Assembly: GCA_025980475.1 (NCBI GenBank) | Contig: JAICXL010000011.1 | Span: 1-44,829, forward strand | Source of the DNA: Nocardioidaceae bacterium | GTDB taxonomy: Bacteria > Actinomycetota > Actinomycetes > Propionibacteriales > Nocardioidaceae | DNA: 44,829 bases | Reading direction: 5' to 3' | Shown: in pieces, positions 36,470 through 44,829 of the stretch | How the letters are laid out: every line of letters begins with the position of its first letter | How positions within the stretch are numbered: the stretch's first letter is position 1 | Notes under the pieces: model-generated | Database searches by the model: none | What the model saw: the letters and a program-made list of their open reading frames with translations, nothing else | What the model was told of the DNA's origin: nothing | Made by a program: the position numbers and the translations under genes

Positions 36470-37606
36470 TCAGCCGGTGCGTCGCCCCTGGTCGTCGGAC
36501 GTGTCCGGCATCTCCGGGCGCATTCCCGCCGCGGGCAGCTCCGGACGGTCCTCGGCGACCGCCTCGAGCAGCTCGGCGGCGGAGAGCGGTCGTGGCGCCT
36601 CGCGGATCGGCTCGGGCGAGCGCAGCGCCTCGCGGGCGACGCCGATGTCCTCGAAGTGTCGAGCGGTCACCAGCACCCGGCTCTCGAGCGAGCCGACAGC
36701 CCGGTTGTAGGCCTCGACACTGCCCTTGAGCGACCTGCCGAGCTTGTCGAGGTGACCACCGAGTATCCCGAGCCTGGTGTGGAGGTCTCGGCCGAGCTCG
36801 TGGATCTCCCGGGTCCTCTCGGCCAGCGCCTCGGTGGTCCACCCGTGGGCGACCGTGCGGAGCAGGGCGATCAGGATCGTCGGGGTCGCGATCACGACGT
36901 TGCGGGCGGCGGCGTGCTCGAGCAGGGTCGGGTCCGCGTCGAGCGCGGCCGCGAGGGAGGACTCGGCCGGCACGAACAGCACCACGAACTCCGGCGTGGC
37001 CGGGAGAGCGCGCCAGTAGGCCTTGGCTGCCAGCGCGTCGACGTGGGCGCGCAGCTGGCGGGCGTGGCGGCGCAGGTGGGCCTCGCGCTCCTCCTCGTCG
37101 TCGGTCGCCAACGCGTCGAGGTGGGCATCGAGGGGGACCTTGCTGTCGACGGCGATGCTGCGCCCGCCGGCGAGGCGGACGACGAGGTCGGGTCTCTGAG
37201 CGCCGTCCGCGCCCACGAGGTGCACCTGCTCTTCGAAGTCACAGTGGTCGACCATGCCGGCCAGCTCGACGCTGCGGCGCAGGTGCAGCTCGCCCCAGCG
37301 CCCGCGCACCTGCGGCTTGCGCAGCGCCGTTGACAGCGACGCCGTCTCCCGGCGGAGCTGGTCGGTGCTCAGCCGGACGTCGTCGACCTGCTGGCGAAGC
37401 TGGCCCTGCCAGGCCACGCGCTGCTGCTCCAGGTCGCGCATCCGCTCGTGCAGCCGGTCGAGACCGTCCCGGATGACCGCCTGCTCGTCGCCGTGCGCCT
37501 CGATCGCCGCCAGCGCAGGGTCGTCGCGCCGGGCCCAGCGCAGGCCGACGAGCACGCCGGCCACGAGGCCGAGGAGCAGCAGCAGGAGGGGCAGCACGAT
37601 GTCCAT
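36470..37606 (-). CDS. rmuC: DNA recombination protein RmuC
   Basis: The 378-residue protein starts with a membrane helix (MDIVLPLLLLLLGLVAGVLVGL), then a coiled coil (about 35-95), then a nuclease-like RmuC domain with VRGRWGELHLRRSVELAGM, DLVVRLAGGRSIAVDSKVPLD and AYWRALPATPEFVVLFVPAE. It is thought to limit inversion at short repeats and is predicted to be a nuclease. ATG 37606 fits the helix start; ATG 37636 would add 10 residues. It lies 17 bp after the HIT gene start and 30 bp from fdxA. Confidence 0.92.
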   Translation of the reverse strand: MDIVLPLLLLLLGLVAGVLVGLRWARRDDPALAAIEAHGDEQAVIRDGLDRLHERMRDLEQQRVAWQGQLRQQVDDVRLSTDQLRRETASLSTALRKPQVRGRWGELHLRRSVELAGMVDHCDFEEQVHLVGADGAQRPDLVVRLAGGRSIAVDSKVPLDAHLDALATDDEEEREAHLRRHARQLRAHVDALAAKAYWRALPATPEFVVLFVPAESSLAAALDADPTLLEHAAARNVVIATPTILIALLRTVAHGWTTEALAERTREIHELGRDLHTRLGILGGHLDKLGRSLKGSVEAYNRAVGSLESRVLVTARHFEDIGVAREALRSPEPIREAPRPLSAAELLEAVAEDRPELPAAGMRPEMPDTSDDQGRRTG

Positions 37607-37636
37607 GCCGGGCACCCTGCCACGCAGGACCGACAA

Positions 37637-37984
37637 TCAGGCGGATTCGCGCGGCGGATGGGAGGCGACCAGCGGTGTGTCCACGCCGTACGCCCCGACC
37701 TTGGCGGCGCCACCCGGGGAGCCGATCGGGACGTCCCGCCCGGGCAACGGTGCGAAGAAGAAGTCCGCGTTGTCGTCCTTGTAGGGCACCAGGGCTTCGG
37801 GCAGGTCGTCCTCGTAGTAGATCGCCTCGACGGGGCAGACCGGCTCGCAGGCACCGCAGTCGACGCACTCGTCGGGGTGGATGTAGAGCGAGCGGCCGCC
37901 TTCGTAGATGCAGTCCACCGGGCACTCGTCGACACACGCTCGGTCCATCACGTCGACGCAGGGCTCGCCGATCACGTAGGTCAT
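37637..37984 (-). CDS. fdxA: 7Fe (3Fe-4S/4Fe-4S) ferredoxin
   Basis: The 115-residue electron carrier has Cys at 9, 17, 21, 25, 40, 43, 46 and 50, the pattern of mycobacterial and Streptomyces seven-iron ferredoxins. MTYVIGEPCVDVMDRACVDE and ECVDCGACEPVCPVEAIYYEDDLP are close to FdxA/FdxC. It also has an unusual C-terminal tail (GRDVPIGSPGGAAKVGAYGVD) of about 40 residues beyond the core. ATG 37984 has GAGGA 8 nt upstream; an ATG at 38005 falls in the palindrome described next. It may feed P450s or other reductases. Confidence 0.93.
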   Translation of the reverse strand: MTYVIGEPCVDVMDRACVDECPVDCIYEGGRSLYIHPDECVDCGACEPVCPVEAIYYEDDLPEALVPYKDDNADFFFAPLPGRDVPIGSPGGAAKVGAYGVDTPLVASHPPRESA

Positions 37985-37997
37985 CCCACGGTCCTCT

Positions 37998-38023
37998 TTT
38001 TTCACGGGCTATTCCGTGGAAAA
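37998..38023. promoter_or_regulatory. 26-bp near-perfect palindrome between fdxA and the DUF2249 gene
   Basis: tttttcacgg (37998-38007) and ccgtggaaaa (38014-38023) pair at 9 of 10 positions around gctatt. It lies in the 81-bp divergent gap. On the minus strand a TACTTT-like -10 overlaps its outer edge, so a repressor or activator controlling both genes is plausible. The 6-nt spacer suits CRP/FNR-like or Rrf2-like dimers. Confidence 0.6.
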
Positions 38024-38065
38024 GTATGCGCCGACAGCACGCCCCAACGGAAGAGGAGACACGAC

Positions 38066-38305
38066 ATGGCCCAGGAGCAGGAGCTCGACATCCGCAACGA
38101 GGTGCCGGCGCGGCGCCACGAGCTGATCTTCGAGACGTACGGCGCACTCGACGCCGGCGAGGCGTTCGTCCTCGTCAACGACCACGACCCGAAGCCGCTC
38201 TACTACCAGTTCGCCGCCGAGCAGGCCGGGCGGTTCACCTGGGAGGCGATCGAGGAGGGCCCGGAGCGCTGGCGGGTCCGGATCGGCCGCACGCAGGCCG
38301 CCTGA
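38066..38305 (+). CDS. DUF2249 domain-containing protein
   Basis: The 79-residue protein has the DUF2249 pattern: ELDIRNEVPARRHELIFETYGAL, FVLVNDHDPKPLYYQF and GRFTWEAIEEGPERWRVRIGR. AAGAGGAG is a strong ribosome-binding site at 38051-38058. DUF2249 proteins often occur in oxygen/nitric-oxide stress loci and are TusA-like in fold; the divergent ferredoxin neighbour fits a redox role. Function not established. Confidence 0.87.
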   Translation: MAQEQELDIRNEVPARRHELIFETYGALDAGEAFVLVNDHDPKPLYYQFAAEQAGRFTWEAIEEGPERWRVRIGRTQAA

Positions 38306-38324
38306 GCCACGACCGGCAACCGGG

Positions 38325-39137
38325 TCACTCCGGGGTGACGTGGGTCGGGTCGAGCACCCGCTGCAGGAACTCGCGGGTGCGCGGCTCCGTGGGGTTGCCG
38401 ACCACGTCGTCGGGACGGCCTTGCTCGACGATGACGCCGCCGTCCATGAACACCACCCGGTCGGCCACCTCGCGGGCGAAAGCCATCTCGTGGGTCACCA
38501 CGATCATCGTCATCCCGTCCTCGGCCAGCCGCCGCATCACGGTGAGCACCTCGCCGACCAGCTCGGGGTCGAGCGCGGAGGTGGGCTCGTCGAAGAGCAT
38601 CAGCGAGGGGTCCATCGACAGGGCGCGAGCGATGGCGACCCGCTGCTGCTGACCACCGGACAGCTGGGCCGGGACGGCGTCGCGCTTCTCCGAGAGGCCC
38701 ACCCGGTCCAGGTTCATCCGCGCGACCTCACGGGCCTCGGAGCCGCGGCGCCCCAGCACGGTCTCCTGGGCCACGGTGCAGTTGGCCAGCACGGACTTGT
38801 GCGGAAACAGGTTGAACTGCTGGAAGACCATCCCGATGTGCCGCCGCGCGGTGTCGATGTCGCAGTCGGGGTCGTTCAGCTCGACACCGTGGACGACGAC
38901 GCTGCTGTCCGGGTGCGGCTGCTCGAGCAGGTTGATGCAACGTAGCAGCGTCGACTTGCCGGAGCCGGAGGGGCCGATGACGCAGACCACCTCCCCCTGG
39001 CTCACCTCGAAGTCGATGCCGCGCAGGACGTGGTTGTCACCGAAGGACTTGTGCAGGTCCCGGATCCGCACGATCGGCTCGCCAGGAAGACCAGGCATGC
39101 CCGCGTCCGCAGCCCTCGCTTCTCCCACCGTGGTCAC
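38325..39137 (-). CDS. Polar amino-acid ABC transporter ATP-binding protein (GlnQ/HisP type)
   Basis: The 270-residue ATPase has Walker [10 protein letters not shown], the signature LSGGQQQRV, Walker [14 protein letters not shown] and the switch His in [11 protein letters not shown]. These, with the [22 protein letters not shown] segment, mark the polar amino-acid class. GTG 39137 is chosen because it overlaps the permease stop by 4 bp; a later in-frame ATG at MPGLPGEP is possible. Likely glutamine, glutamate or related substrate. Confidence 0.92.
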   Translation of the reverse strand: MTTVGEARAADAGMPGLPGEPIVRIRDLHKSFGDNHVLRGIDFEVSQGEVVCVIGPSGSGKSTLLRCINLLEQPHPDSSVVVHGVELNDPDCDIDTARRHIGMVFQQFNLFPHKSVLANCTVAQETVLGRRGSEAREVARMNLDRVGLSEKRDAVPAQLSGGQQQRVAIARALSMDPSLMLFDEPTSALDPELVGEVLTVMRRLAEDGMTMIVVTHEMAFAREVADRVVFMDGGVIVEQGRPDDVVGNPTEPRTREFLQRVLDPTHVTPE

Positions 39138-39952
39138 CGTCCCTTCGCCGTCGACGCTTCCATGCGCCGCACCAGCCACGACAGCGGCAGCGTGATCACC
39201 AGGTAGCCCAGGCCAGCGACGACCAGGGGCGTGATGTTGGCGGAGTCGTTGGCCATGCCCTTGCCGAAGGCGGTGAGCTCGAACCCGCTGACCGTGAGGC
39301 CGATGGCGTAGACCAGCGAGGAATCCTTGATCAGCATGATCAGCTCGTTGGTCAGCGGCGGGATCATGATCCGGAAGGCCTGGGGCAGCACGACCTTGCG
39401 CATCGCGGCGCCGGAGGTCATCCCCAGTGAGCGCGCCGCCTCGACCTGACCGCGCGGCACTGCCTGGATGCCGGCCCGGATCGTCTCGGCCATGTAGGCG
39501 CTGCCGACGATGCCCAGGGCGATCCACACGGTGCCGTAGGGGTCGAAGGGAACGACCAGGCCGGTGAACGCCAGCGGCAGCAGCGACAGCGCGATGAAGA
39601 CCACCAGCGTGGGCAGGCCCCGGAAGAACTCGATGTAGACGGTGGCGATCCACCGGTAGGGAAGCACGTCCGACAGGCGCATCAGGGCGAAGAGCGTCCC
39701 GGCCAGCAGGCCGAGCACGAAGCCGCCGGCGGTGTAGGTGATCGTGTGCACCAGCGCCGCCCCGAGGCCGTGCAGGACCGTGCTCTTCGCGATGCCCACG
39801 TCGAAGAACACGTGCGCGATCTGGCCCCAGTTGGCCCCCACCGCCGCGATCACCGCGATGGCGACGAGGAGGGCGTACTGCGCCAGCCGGATGCGCTGCC
39901 GGCGCTTGCGTGGGCTCAGGCGGGACCCGGGCGCCGTCGTCGCAACGGCCAT
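39134..39952 (-). CDS. Polar amino-acid ABC transporter permease (HisM type)
   Basis: The 272-residue protein has five to six membrane helices. The family signature is [38 protein letters not shown], carrying the EAA loop, with [18 protein letters not shown]. Only one permease gene is present, so it probably homodimerises. It is 6 bp from the binding-protein stop and overlaps the ATPase by 4 bp. Confidence 0.92.
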   Translation of the reverse strand: MAVATTAPGSRLSPRKRRQRIRLAQYALLVAIAVIAAVGANWGQIAHVFFDVGIAKSTVLHGLGAALVHTITYTAGGFVLGLLAGTLFALMRLSDVLPYRWIATVYIEFFRGLPTLVVFIALSLLPLAFTGLVVPFDPYGTVWIALGIVGSAYMAETIRAGIQAVPRGQVEAARSLGMTSGAAMRKVVLPQAFRIMIPPLTNELIMLIKDSSLVYAIGLTVSGFELTAFGKGMANDSANITPLVVAGLGYLVITLPLSWLVRRMEASTAKGR

Positions 39953-39958
39953 GGACGC

Positions 39959-40792
39959 CTACCCGATGCTCTTCTTGGGCAACGTGCCGAACCACCTCTT
40001 GAAGATCTGGTCGTAAGTGCCGTCCTTCTGCGACTTGGCGATCACCGCGTTGAGCTTGTCGACCAGCTTGGTGGCGTTGGGGTCGTTCTTCTTCACCATG
40101 AAGCCGTAGTGCTCGCCGGTGTCGAATTCCTTGGTGACCTCGGCGCCGGAGTTCTCGTTGGCGAAGTTGTACTCCGGGCCGTTGTCGTTGATGGCGGCGT
40201 CGACCTTCCCGGTCAGCAGGGCGTTGAACTCCGAGATCGAGTCGTCGAAGACCACCGTGGTGTAGCCGTACTTCTTGGCGTACTTGTCGCCGTAGAGCTG
40301 GCCGGTGGTGTCGGTCTGCACACCGAGCTTCTTGCCCTTCAGGTCGGCGAGGCTGCTGATCCCCGAGCCGGTCTTCACCAGCAATGCCTGGGTCGCGTTG
40401 AAGTAGGGATCGGAGAACTTCACCGCCTTGGCTCGTTCCGGCGTGATGGTCGCGGCGCCCATTCCGACGTCGCACTTGTTGGCGGCGAACGCGGCACCCG
40501 AGGTGATCTGGTTCCACTCGATGGAGATGACGCTCGTGGTCACGCCGAGCTGCTTGGCCAGCAGGTCGACCATGCTCTCGTCGAAGCCCACGACCTTCCC
40601 GTTCTGGGTGAACTCGAAGGGCTTGTAGGGCAGGTGGGTGCAGATCGTGAGCTGGCCCTTCTTGACCAGGGTGATCCCGTCGGCGGTGCCACTGCTGCTG
40701 CCGCTGCCGCACGCGGCCGTGAGGCCGAGGCCCAGGGTCGCAGCAGCGACCCCGACGAGGCGGAGCAGGCGGGCGGTGGTCGGGTGGGTCAT
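39959..40792 (-). CDS. Polar amino-acid ABC transporter substrate-binding lipoprotein
   Basis: The 277-residue protein has a lipobox TAAC (Cys28), then the SBP-bac-3 fold: [53 protein letters not shown] and [21 protein letters not shown] precedes ATG 40792 and TACCCT just upstream is a plausible -10. It captures the amino acid outside the cell; ligand not determinable. First gene of a binding protein, permease, ATPase operon. Confidence 0.92.
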   Translation of the reverse strand: MTHPTTARLLRLVGVAAATLGLGLTAACGSGSSSGTADGITLVKKGQLTICTHLPYKPFEFTQNGKVVGFDESMVDLLAKQLGVTTSVISIEWNQITSGAAFAANKCDVGMGAATITPERAKAVKFSDPYFNATQALLVKTGSGISSLADLKGKKLGVQTDTTGQLYGDKYAKKYGYTTVVFDDSISEFNALLTGKVDAAINDNGPEYNFANENSGAEVTKEFDTGEHYGFMVKKNDPNATKLVDKLNAVIAKSQKDGTYDQIFKRWFGTLPKKSIG

Positions 40793-40882
40793 GCGTGGCT
40801 CCTTCGGCGTTCGCGTCCGGGCAAGGGTACTCATCATCCAGCCCTGGAACGTCGGGGGTGCGCGGGCCGGGACGGGTCGTGG

Positions 40883-41680
40883 TCAGGCCAGCTCGACGAC
40901 CACCGGAGCGTGGTCGGACGCGCCCTTGCCGTGGCCGTCGGCACCGCCACGCTCCTCGCGATCGACGAAGGCGCCGGTGACGCGCCGGGCGAGGGGCGGT
41001 GACGCGACCACGAGGTCGATGCGCATGCCCCGGTTGCGCTCGAACCGCTGGCGGTAGTAGTCCCAGTAGGTGAAGGCCTCGCCCCCACGCACGAGGGGGC
41101 GTACGACGTCCAGCCAGCCGTCCTGCAGGAAGCCGTCGAAAGCGGCCCGTTCCGGCGGGGTGACGTGGGTCGACTTCGCGAAGCGGGTGATGTCGAAGAC
41201 GTCCTCATCGGTGGGTGCGATGTTCCAGTCGCCGACCAGGGCCACGGGCTCGTCGAGCCAGGCCTTCGCGGCATCGCGCAGCCGCCCCAGCCAGTCGAGC
41301 TTGTAGACGTAGTGCGGGTCGTCGGGCTTGCGGCCGTTGGGGACGTAGAGGGACCAGACCCGGACGCCGCCGCAGGTCACGCCGATCGCCCGCGCCTCGG
41401 CGGCCAGCGGCTCGCCCCAGCCGGGCATCGCGTCGAAGCCGACGGTGACGTCGGTGATCCCGACCCGGCTGATCACCGCGACGCCGTTCCACTGGTCGAC
41501 GCCGGCGGCGGCGACGTCGTACCCCAGGGACTGCAGGCCCATCAGGGGCAGCTGGTCCTCGCGCGCCTTGGTCTCCTGCAGCGCGAGCACGTCGATGTCG
41601 TGCCGTTGCAGGAACGCCTCGACCCGGTCGATGCGGGAGCGCAGGGAGTTGACGTTCCAGGTGGCGATGCGCACCGCCAC
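40883..41680 (-). CDS. xthA: Exodeoxyribonuclease III (AP endonuclease)
   Basis: The 265-residue protein has the Mg-dependent endonuclease fold: [50 protein letters not shown] and the final [12 protein letters not shown]. All catalytic Asn, Glu, Asp and His motifs are intact. It removes abasic sites and 3' blocks in base-excision repair. GTG 41680 is used; GTG 41674 (VRIATWNV) is an equally reasonable start. Confidence 0.94.
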   Translation of the reverse strand: MAVRIATWNVNSLRSRIDRVEAFLQRHDIDVLALQETKAREDQLPLMGLQSLGYDVAAAGVDQWNGVAVISRVGITDVTVGFDAMPGWGEPLAAEARAIGVTCGGVRVWSLYVPNGRKPDDPHYVYKLDWLGRLRDAAKAWLDEPVALVGDWNIAPTDEDVFDITRFAKSTHVTPPERAAFDGFLQDGWLDVVRPLVRGGEAFTYWDYYRQRFERNRGMRIDLVVASPPLARRVTGAFVDREERGGADGHGKGASDHAPVVVELA

Positions 41681-41713
41681 ACCTTAGTCAGCAGATGTCG
41701 GGAGGCGGCGGCC

Positions 41714-42187
41714 ATGGGGGTCCGTGTTTACATCGAGGTCATGCGTCGCGTGATCTCCCTGCTGCTGGTCGGTGCCGTCCTGATCGACGGTGCCTACTGG
41801 GCGATCTGGTTCGCCCAGCGCGAGTGGCTGGCCAGCCAGCGCACGCGGGCGTACTACGCCTTCGAGAACGCCTTCCCGCTCGCCGACGCCTGGCTCGCCG
41901 TCGCCTGCCTGCTCGCGCTGGTCATGCTGCTGAGCCGCTCGCCCACGGCCCTCTTCTGGCTCGTGTGCGCCGGCAGCGCGGGGACCTACCTCTTCTGCAT
42001 GGACGTCCTGTACGACGTGCAGCACGGCATCTTCCGGCTCGGCATCCCGGGAGCCCTGGAGGCGCTCGTCGTCGCGCTGACCCTGGGCTTCTCGCTGACC
42101 ATCCTGCTCTGGTCGTGGCGACATCGCGGTGTGCTGCTCTCGCCGGAGCCAGACGACGATTGGGGTCGTCGTACCCCTCCGCCGTAG
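41714..42187 (+). CDS. Uncharacterised four-helix membrane protein
   Basis: The 157-residue product has four hydrophobic segments (RVISLLLVGAVLIDGAYWAIW, AWLAVACLLALVMLL, ALFWLVCAGSAGTYLFCMDVL, ALEALVVALTLGFSLTILL) and an acidic tail SPEPDDDWG. ATG 41714 follows GGGAGG by 8 nt; ATG 41741 (MRRVISLL) is the alternative. It resembles small membrane proteins seen beside exonuclease III or ychF in related genomes, but I cannot name a family. Function unknown. Confidence 0.65.
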   Translation: MGVRVYIEVMRRVISLLLVGAVLIDGAYWAIWFAQREWLASQRTRAYYAFENAFPLADAWLAVACLLALVMLLSRSPTALFWLVCAGSAGTYLFCMDVLYDVQHGIFRLGIPGALEALVVALTLGFSLTILLWSWRHRGVLLSPEPDDDWGRRTPPP

Positions 42188-42198
42188 ACTCGCGGCCC

Positions 42199-43287
42199 GT
42201 GGCACTCACCATCGGCATCGTCGGCCTCCCCAACGCGGGCAAGTCCACCCTCTTCAACGCGCTGACCAGGAACGACGTGCTCGCGGCGAACTACCCCTTC
42301 GCCACGATCGAGCCCAACGTGGGCGTGGTCGGGGTGCCCGACGAGCGGCTGGCCCGACTGGCCGTGCTCTTCGAGTCGGCCCGCATCGTGCCCGCCACCG
42401 TCGAGTTCGTCGACATCGCCGGCATCGTCAAGGGCGCCAGCGAGGGCGAGGGGCTGGGCAACAAGTTCCTCTCGCACATCCGCGAGTCAGCGGCGATCTG
42501 CCAGGTGACCCGGGTCTTCCGCGACGAGGACGTCACCCACGTCGAGGGCGAGGTCAACCCGGCCAGCGACATCTCCACCATCCAGACCGAGCTCATCCTC
42601 GCCGACCTGCAGACGGTCGAGAAGGCGATCCCGCGGCTGGAGAAGGAGGCCAAGGGCAGGAAGGAGCTGGCGCCCGTCGTGGCGGCCGCGAAGGAGGCGC
42701 AGGAGGCGCTCGAGGCCGGCACCCCGATCATCGCCTTGTCCCAGAGCGGCGCCATCGACACCTCGCTCCTGCGCGAGCTGATGCTGCTGACCGCCAAGCC
42801 CTACCTCTACGTCTTCAACTGCGACGCCGACGAGCTCGGCGACGAGTCGCTCAAGCAGCGGATGCGCGACCTGGCCGCCCCGGCGGAGGCGATCTTCCTC
42901 GACGCGAAGTTCGAGGCCGAGCTGGTCGAGCTCGGCGACGAGGAGGAGGCGCGCGAGATGCTGCACGAGATGGGGATCGACGAGCCCGGCCTCGACGTGC
43001 TCGCCCGCGTCGGCTTCGAGACCCTCGGCCTGCAGACCTACCTCACTGCCGGCCCGAAGGAGGCCCGCGCGTGGACGATCCGCAAGGGAGCCACTGCTCC
43101 GGAGGCTGCCGGCGTGATCCACACCGATTTCCGATCAGGCTTCATCAAGGCCGAGATCGTGTCGTACGACGACCTCATGGCGGCCGGCTCGATGGCCGCG
43201 GCGAAGGCGGCCGGCAAGGTTCGGATGGAGGGCAAGGACTACGTCATGCAGGACGGGGACGTCGTCGAATTCCGCTTCAACGTGTGA
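42199..43287 (+). CDS. ychF: Redox-regulated ATPase YchF (Obg family)
   Basis: The 362-residue protein has G1 GLPNAGKST at 9-17, G3 [21 protein letters not shown], the family block [19 protein letters not shown] and a C-terminal TGS domain (from about 280). YchF prefers ATP and binds ribosomes. GTG 42199 is 11 bp from the previous stop. Position matches Rv1112. The 3' end overlaps a doubtful minus-strand ORF. Confidence 0.95.
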   Translation: MALTIGIVGLPNAGKSTLFNALTRNDVLAANYPFATIEPNVGVVGVPDERLARLAVLFESARIVPATVEFVDIAGIVKGASEGEGLGNKFLSHIRESAAICQVTRVFRDEDVTHVEGEVNPASDISTIQTELILADLQTVEKAIPRLEKEAKGRKELAPVVAAAKEAQEALEAGTPIIALSQSGAIDTSLLRELMLLTAKPYLYVFNCDADELGDESLKQRMRDLAAPAEAIFLDAKFEAELVELGDEEEAREMLHEMGIDEPGLDVLARVGFETLGLQTYLTAGPKEARAWTIRKGATAPEAAGVIHTDFRSGFIKAEIVSYDDLMAAGSMAAAKAAGKVRMEGKDYVMQDGDVVEFRFNV

Positions 43288-43703
43288 TCTGAGCTGTTTG
43301 CGCAGGTCAGAGGGAGTGTGACTGCTCCCAGCCCGCACACAGTTCGCAAGAAGTTTAGCCGTAAGGGTCCAACGAGGGCACTTCTGAGGCGCTCCGAGCG
43401 ACGTCCTGGGACCGTCCGCAGCATGCTCGACGCCGCTGCTTTGGCGGCTATGACGTATCCCGCTTGGAGGCCGGGAGGCCGGAAGCCCTCGACTGGTTGC
43501 TCGTCGGAGTGTGGCGTCCCAGTTTCATAGCCGGGGGGCCACTGCCTCTTCACCGCGATTTCATCCCAACCTGACTGAAGACGGTTGTGGGCACGGCTGG
43601 CGAGAGTCTCGAGTGCACGAACGACCTCGCGAGGTGGCCGCTCTTCTTTTGCCGCGAGGTAGCCCAGCAGGATGTTGACGGCGGTTGGCTCCTGCGGGGT
43701 CAT
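43239..43703 (-). CDS. Orphan ORF of unknown function next to the IS element
   Basis: From ATG 43703 the frame encodes 154 residues ([20 protein letters not shown]), with no homology recognised. The first 60 residues look protein-like (helical, charged, [19 protein letters not shown]), but the rest is basic and less protein-like. The 3' 49 bp overlap ychF and the frame stays open into the IS inverted repeat, so it may be a gene truncated or displaced by the insertion. The region is less GC-rich than its neighbours, suggesting acquired DNA. Confidence is low. Confidence 0.35.
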   Translation of the reverse strand: MTPQEPTAVNILLGYLAAKEERPPREVVRALETLASRAHNRLQSGWDEIAVKRQWPPGYETGTPHSDEQPVEGFRPPGLQAGYVIAAKAAASSMLRTVPGRRSERLRSALVGPLRLNFLRTVCGLGAVTLPLTCANSSDHTLKRNSTTSPSCMT

Positions 43704-43721
43704 GCGTGCCACGACGTTCCC

Positions 43722-43745
43722 GGCGGACTCAACCGGTTGTTGCAA
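43722..43745. repeat. IS30 left inverted repeat
   Basis: Starts ggcgg and ends cggttgttgcaa. It contains the transposase stop codon. Confidence 0.8.
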
Positions 43746-44775
43746 TGAGTGTGGTGTTGAGTGTCTTGGCTGGAGTCTTCCACTCCAGGGTCATTCGGGG
43801 CCTGGTATTAAGTCGCAGTGCGACGTCGTCGCATTCTGTCTGGGTGAGGTCGCGCAGGTCGGCGCCCTTGGGCCAGTACTGGCGCAGTAGGCCGTTGGTG
43901 TTCTCGTTGGTTCCCCGTTGCCAGGGTGACCGTGGATCGCAGAAGTAGATCGGGATGCCGGTCTGGATCTTGAACTGGGCGTGCTCGGCCATCTCGCTGC
44001 CGCGGTCCCAGGTGATCGACTTGCGCAGGTGCAGCGGCAAGGTGGCGATCATCTGCGCCAGGGTCATCCGGGCGATGTCGGCGGTGTGCCGGCCCGACAG
44101 CGGGGCCAGCAGTACGAACCGGGAGGAGCGCTCCACCAAGGTGATCACGGCGCCCTTTCCGGTGCCGCCGAGCAGCAGGTCGCCCTCCCAGTGGCCCGGC
44201 ACCGCCCGATCGGCGGCTTCGGCTGGCCGGGCGCGGATGGTGAGGTCTTCGGTGATTCCCAAGGTGACCCGCTTAGCGCCGCCGGTCTGTGGCTTGCGGG
44301 CGGTGCGCTTGGAACGCAGGTGTGCGGTCAACTCGCGTTTGAGCTCGCCCCTGGCCTGGACGAACAGCGACTGGTAGATCGTCTCGTGCGACACCCGCAT
44401 CCTCGGGTTCTTCGGATACAGATCCGGCAGGGTGGCCGCGATCTGCTGCGGTGACCAGTCTGCCCGCAGCAGGTCCCACACCTGCTCCCGCAGCGGGCCA
44501 TGGTCCAACCGGCGGGCCTTCGGTCGGCGCGCCTTCACCGTCGCCTGCCGATGCGCCCGCTCGGCGTTGTAGGCACGCCGATACCCCTGCCCGCCGCCAC
44601 GAGCGGTGCCCGCCCTGGGTGACCGAGACCCCGGTGCCGCACACCGCCCCAGCTCTCGACTCACCGTCGACTTGTGCTTGCCGACGATCGCCGCGATCTG
44701 GTCCAGACTCAGACCGATCCGATAGGACCTCTCAATCGTCCGACGCTGCTCCACCGTTAACCGTGCTCCTGCCAT
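43729..44775 (-). CDS. IS30-family transposase
   Basis: The 348-residue protein has an N-terminal HTH (LTVEQRRTIERSYRIGLSLD and IAAIVGKHKSTVSREL) followed by a DDE catalytic domain with Asp199 (GHWEGDLL), Asp257 (TWDRGSEM) and Glu291 (QRGTNENTNGLLRQYWP). It cuts and joins the element ends. Start ATG 44775 has GAGG 9 nt upstream. It looks intact, so the element could be active. Confidence 0.94.
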   Translation of the reverse strand: MAGARLTVEQRRTIERSYRIGLSLDQIAAIVGKHKSTVSRELGRCAAPGSRSPRAGTARGGGQGYRRAYNAERAHRQATVKARRPKARRLDHGPLREQVWDLLRADWSPQQIAATLPDLYPKNPRMRVSHETIYQSLFVQARGELKRELTAHLRSKRTARKPQTGGAKRVTLGITEDLTIRARPAEAADRAVPGHWEGDLLLGGTGKGAVITLVERSSRFVLLAPLSGRHTADIARMTLAQMIATLPLHLRKSITWDRGSEMAEHAQFKIQTGIPIYFCDPRSPWQRGTNENTNGLLRQYWPKGADLRDLTQTECDDVALRLNTRPRMTLEWKTPAKTLNTTLIATTG

Positions 44776-44805
44776 GGGCTGCAACCTCTTCTGAATCAGT
44801 AAAAG

Positions 44806-44829
44806 TTGCAACAACCGTTAGAAACCGCC
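44806..44829. repeat. IS30 right inverted repeat at window end
   Basis: Ends ttgcaacaaccg then ttagaaaccgcc; its complement matches 20 of 24 positions of the left end. It stops at the final base of the window. Confidence 0.78.

Larger units (their letters stand above)
43722..44829 (-). mobile_element. IS30-family insertion sequence
   Basis: The element has one transposase gene and 24-bp ends matching at 20 positions: 43722-43745 and 44806-44829. Total at least 1108 bp, in the usual IS30 range. The outer end falls exactly on the last window base, so it may extend further. No target-site duplication can be judged. Confidence 0.85.

Noticed and set aside
39138-40712. Very long minus-strand frame from the amino-acid ATPase to 40712
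   Set aside because: The region codes for the permease and binding protein in other frames with clear motifs.
43318-43530. Small plus-strand frame after ychF
   Set aside because: No ribosome-binding site, basic composition and no recognisable motif.
1-44829. CRISPR array, rRNA, tRNA or defence system
   Set aside because: No regularly spaced repeats, RNA gene features or typical defence domains were found on either strand.

Overview
The window is high-GC DNA (about 70% by eye) with many GTG starts, 4-bp ATGA/GTGA gene overlaps and actinobacterial families (DUF4245, DUF4307-region neighbours, DUF6542, 7Fe ferredoxin, Rv1086-type isoprenyl synthase). It is most likely a chromosome of an actinomycete, and a Nocardioides-like member of Propionibacteriales is plausible. 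From memory, the gene order DUF255 protein, hemolysin III, Z-isoprenyl synthase, phoH2, fumC, glpX, DUF4245, xseB/xseA, ispH, ychF follows Mycobacterium tuberculosis Rv1084 to Rv1112. The window is therefore a conserved core block with accessory modules inserted into it.

Layout. 1-1165: truncated phage-type integrase plus a small repeat cluster, the inner edge of an element lying to the left. 1187-6430: DUF255 protein, hemolysin III, isoprenyl synthase and phoH2, with a possible leader peptide and two hairpins before phoH2. 6500-8930: secreted transglycosylase-like protein and a secreted PKD-like protein, each preceded by hairpins. 8979-13021 (minus): five translationally coupled genes of the DUF4129/MoxR/DUF58 type. 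13072-14460: fumC. 14711-18661: a 1316-residue secreted subtilase closed by a very strong terminator. 18725-24684: SpeE-like protein and a divergent sugar ABC operon whose first permease carries an unusual extracytoplasmic beta-domain insert. 24699-28383: CtaG and SCO copper/oxidase assembly pair and two alpha/beta hydrolases. 28346-35814: PfkB kinase with GlpX, an ArsB/SLC13 permease, DUF4245, exonuclease VII, IspH, YciO-like and DUF6542. 36030-38305: HIT, RmuC, ferredoxin and a divergent DUF2249 protein sharing a palindromic control region. 38325-40792: polar amino-acid ABC operon. 40883-43287: exonuclease III, a membrane protein and YchF. 43239-44829: an orphan ORF and an IS30-family element whose outer inverted repeat coincides with the window end.

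How it fits together. Most genes are housekeeping: DNA repair and processing (XseAB, RmuC, ExoIII), central carbon (FumC, GlpX, PfkB), isoprenoids (IspH and the Z-prenyl synthase), translation-linked functions (YchF, YciO) and nutrient uptake (two ABC systems). No defence system, CRISPR array, prophage structural module or biosynthetic cluster is visible. The most notable signals are the chimeric sugar permease, the leader/hairpin arrangement before phoH2, the near-perfect palindrome between fdxA and the DUF2249 gene, a triple repeat/hairpin before the transglycosylase gene, and mobile elements at both edges.
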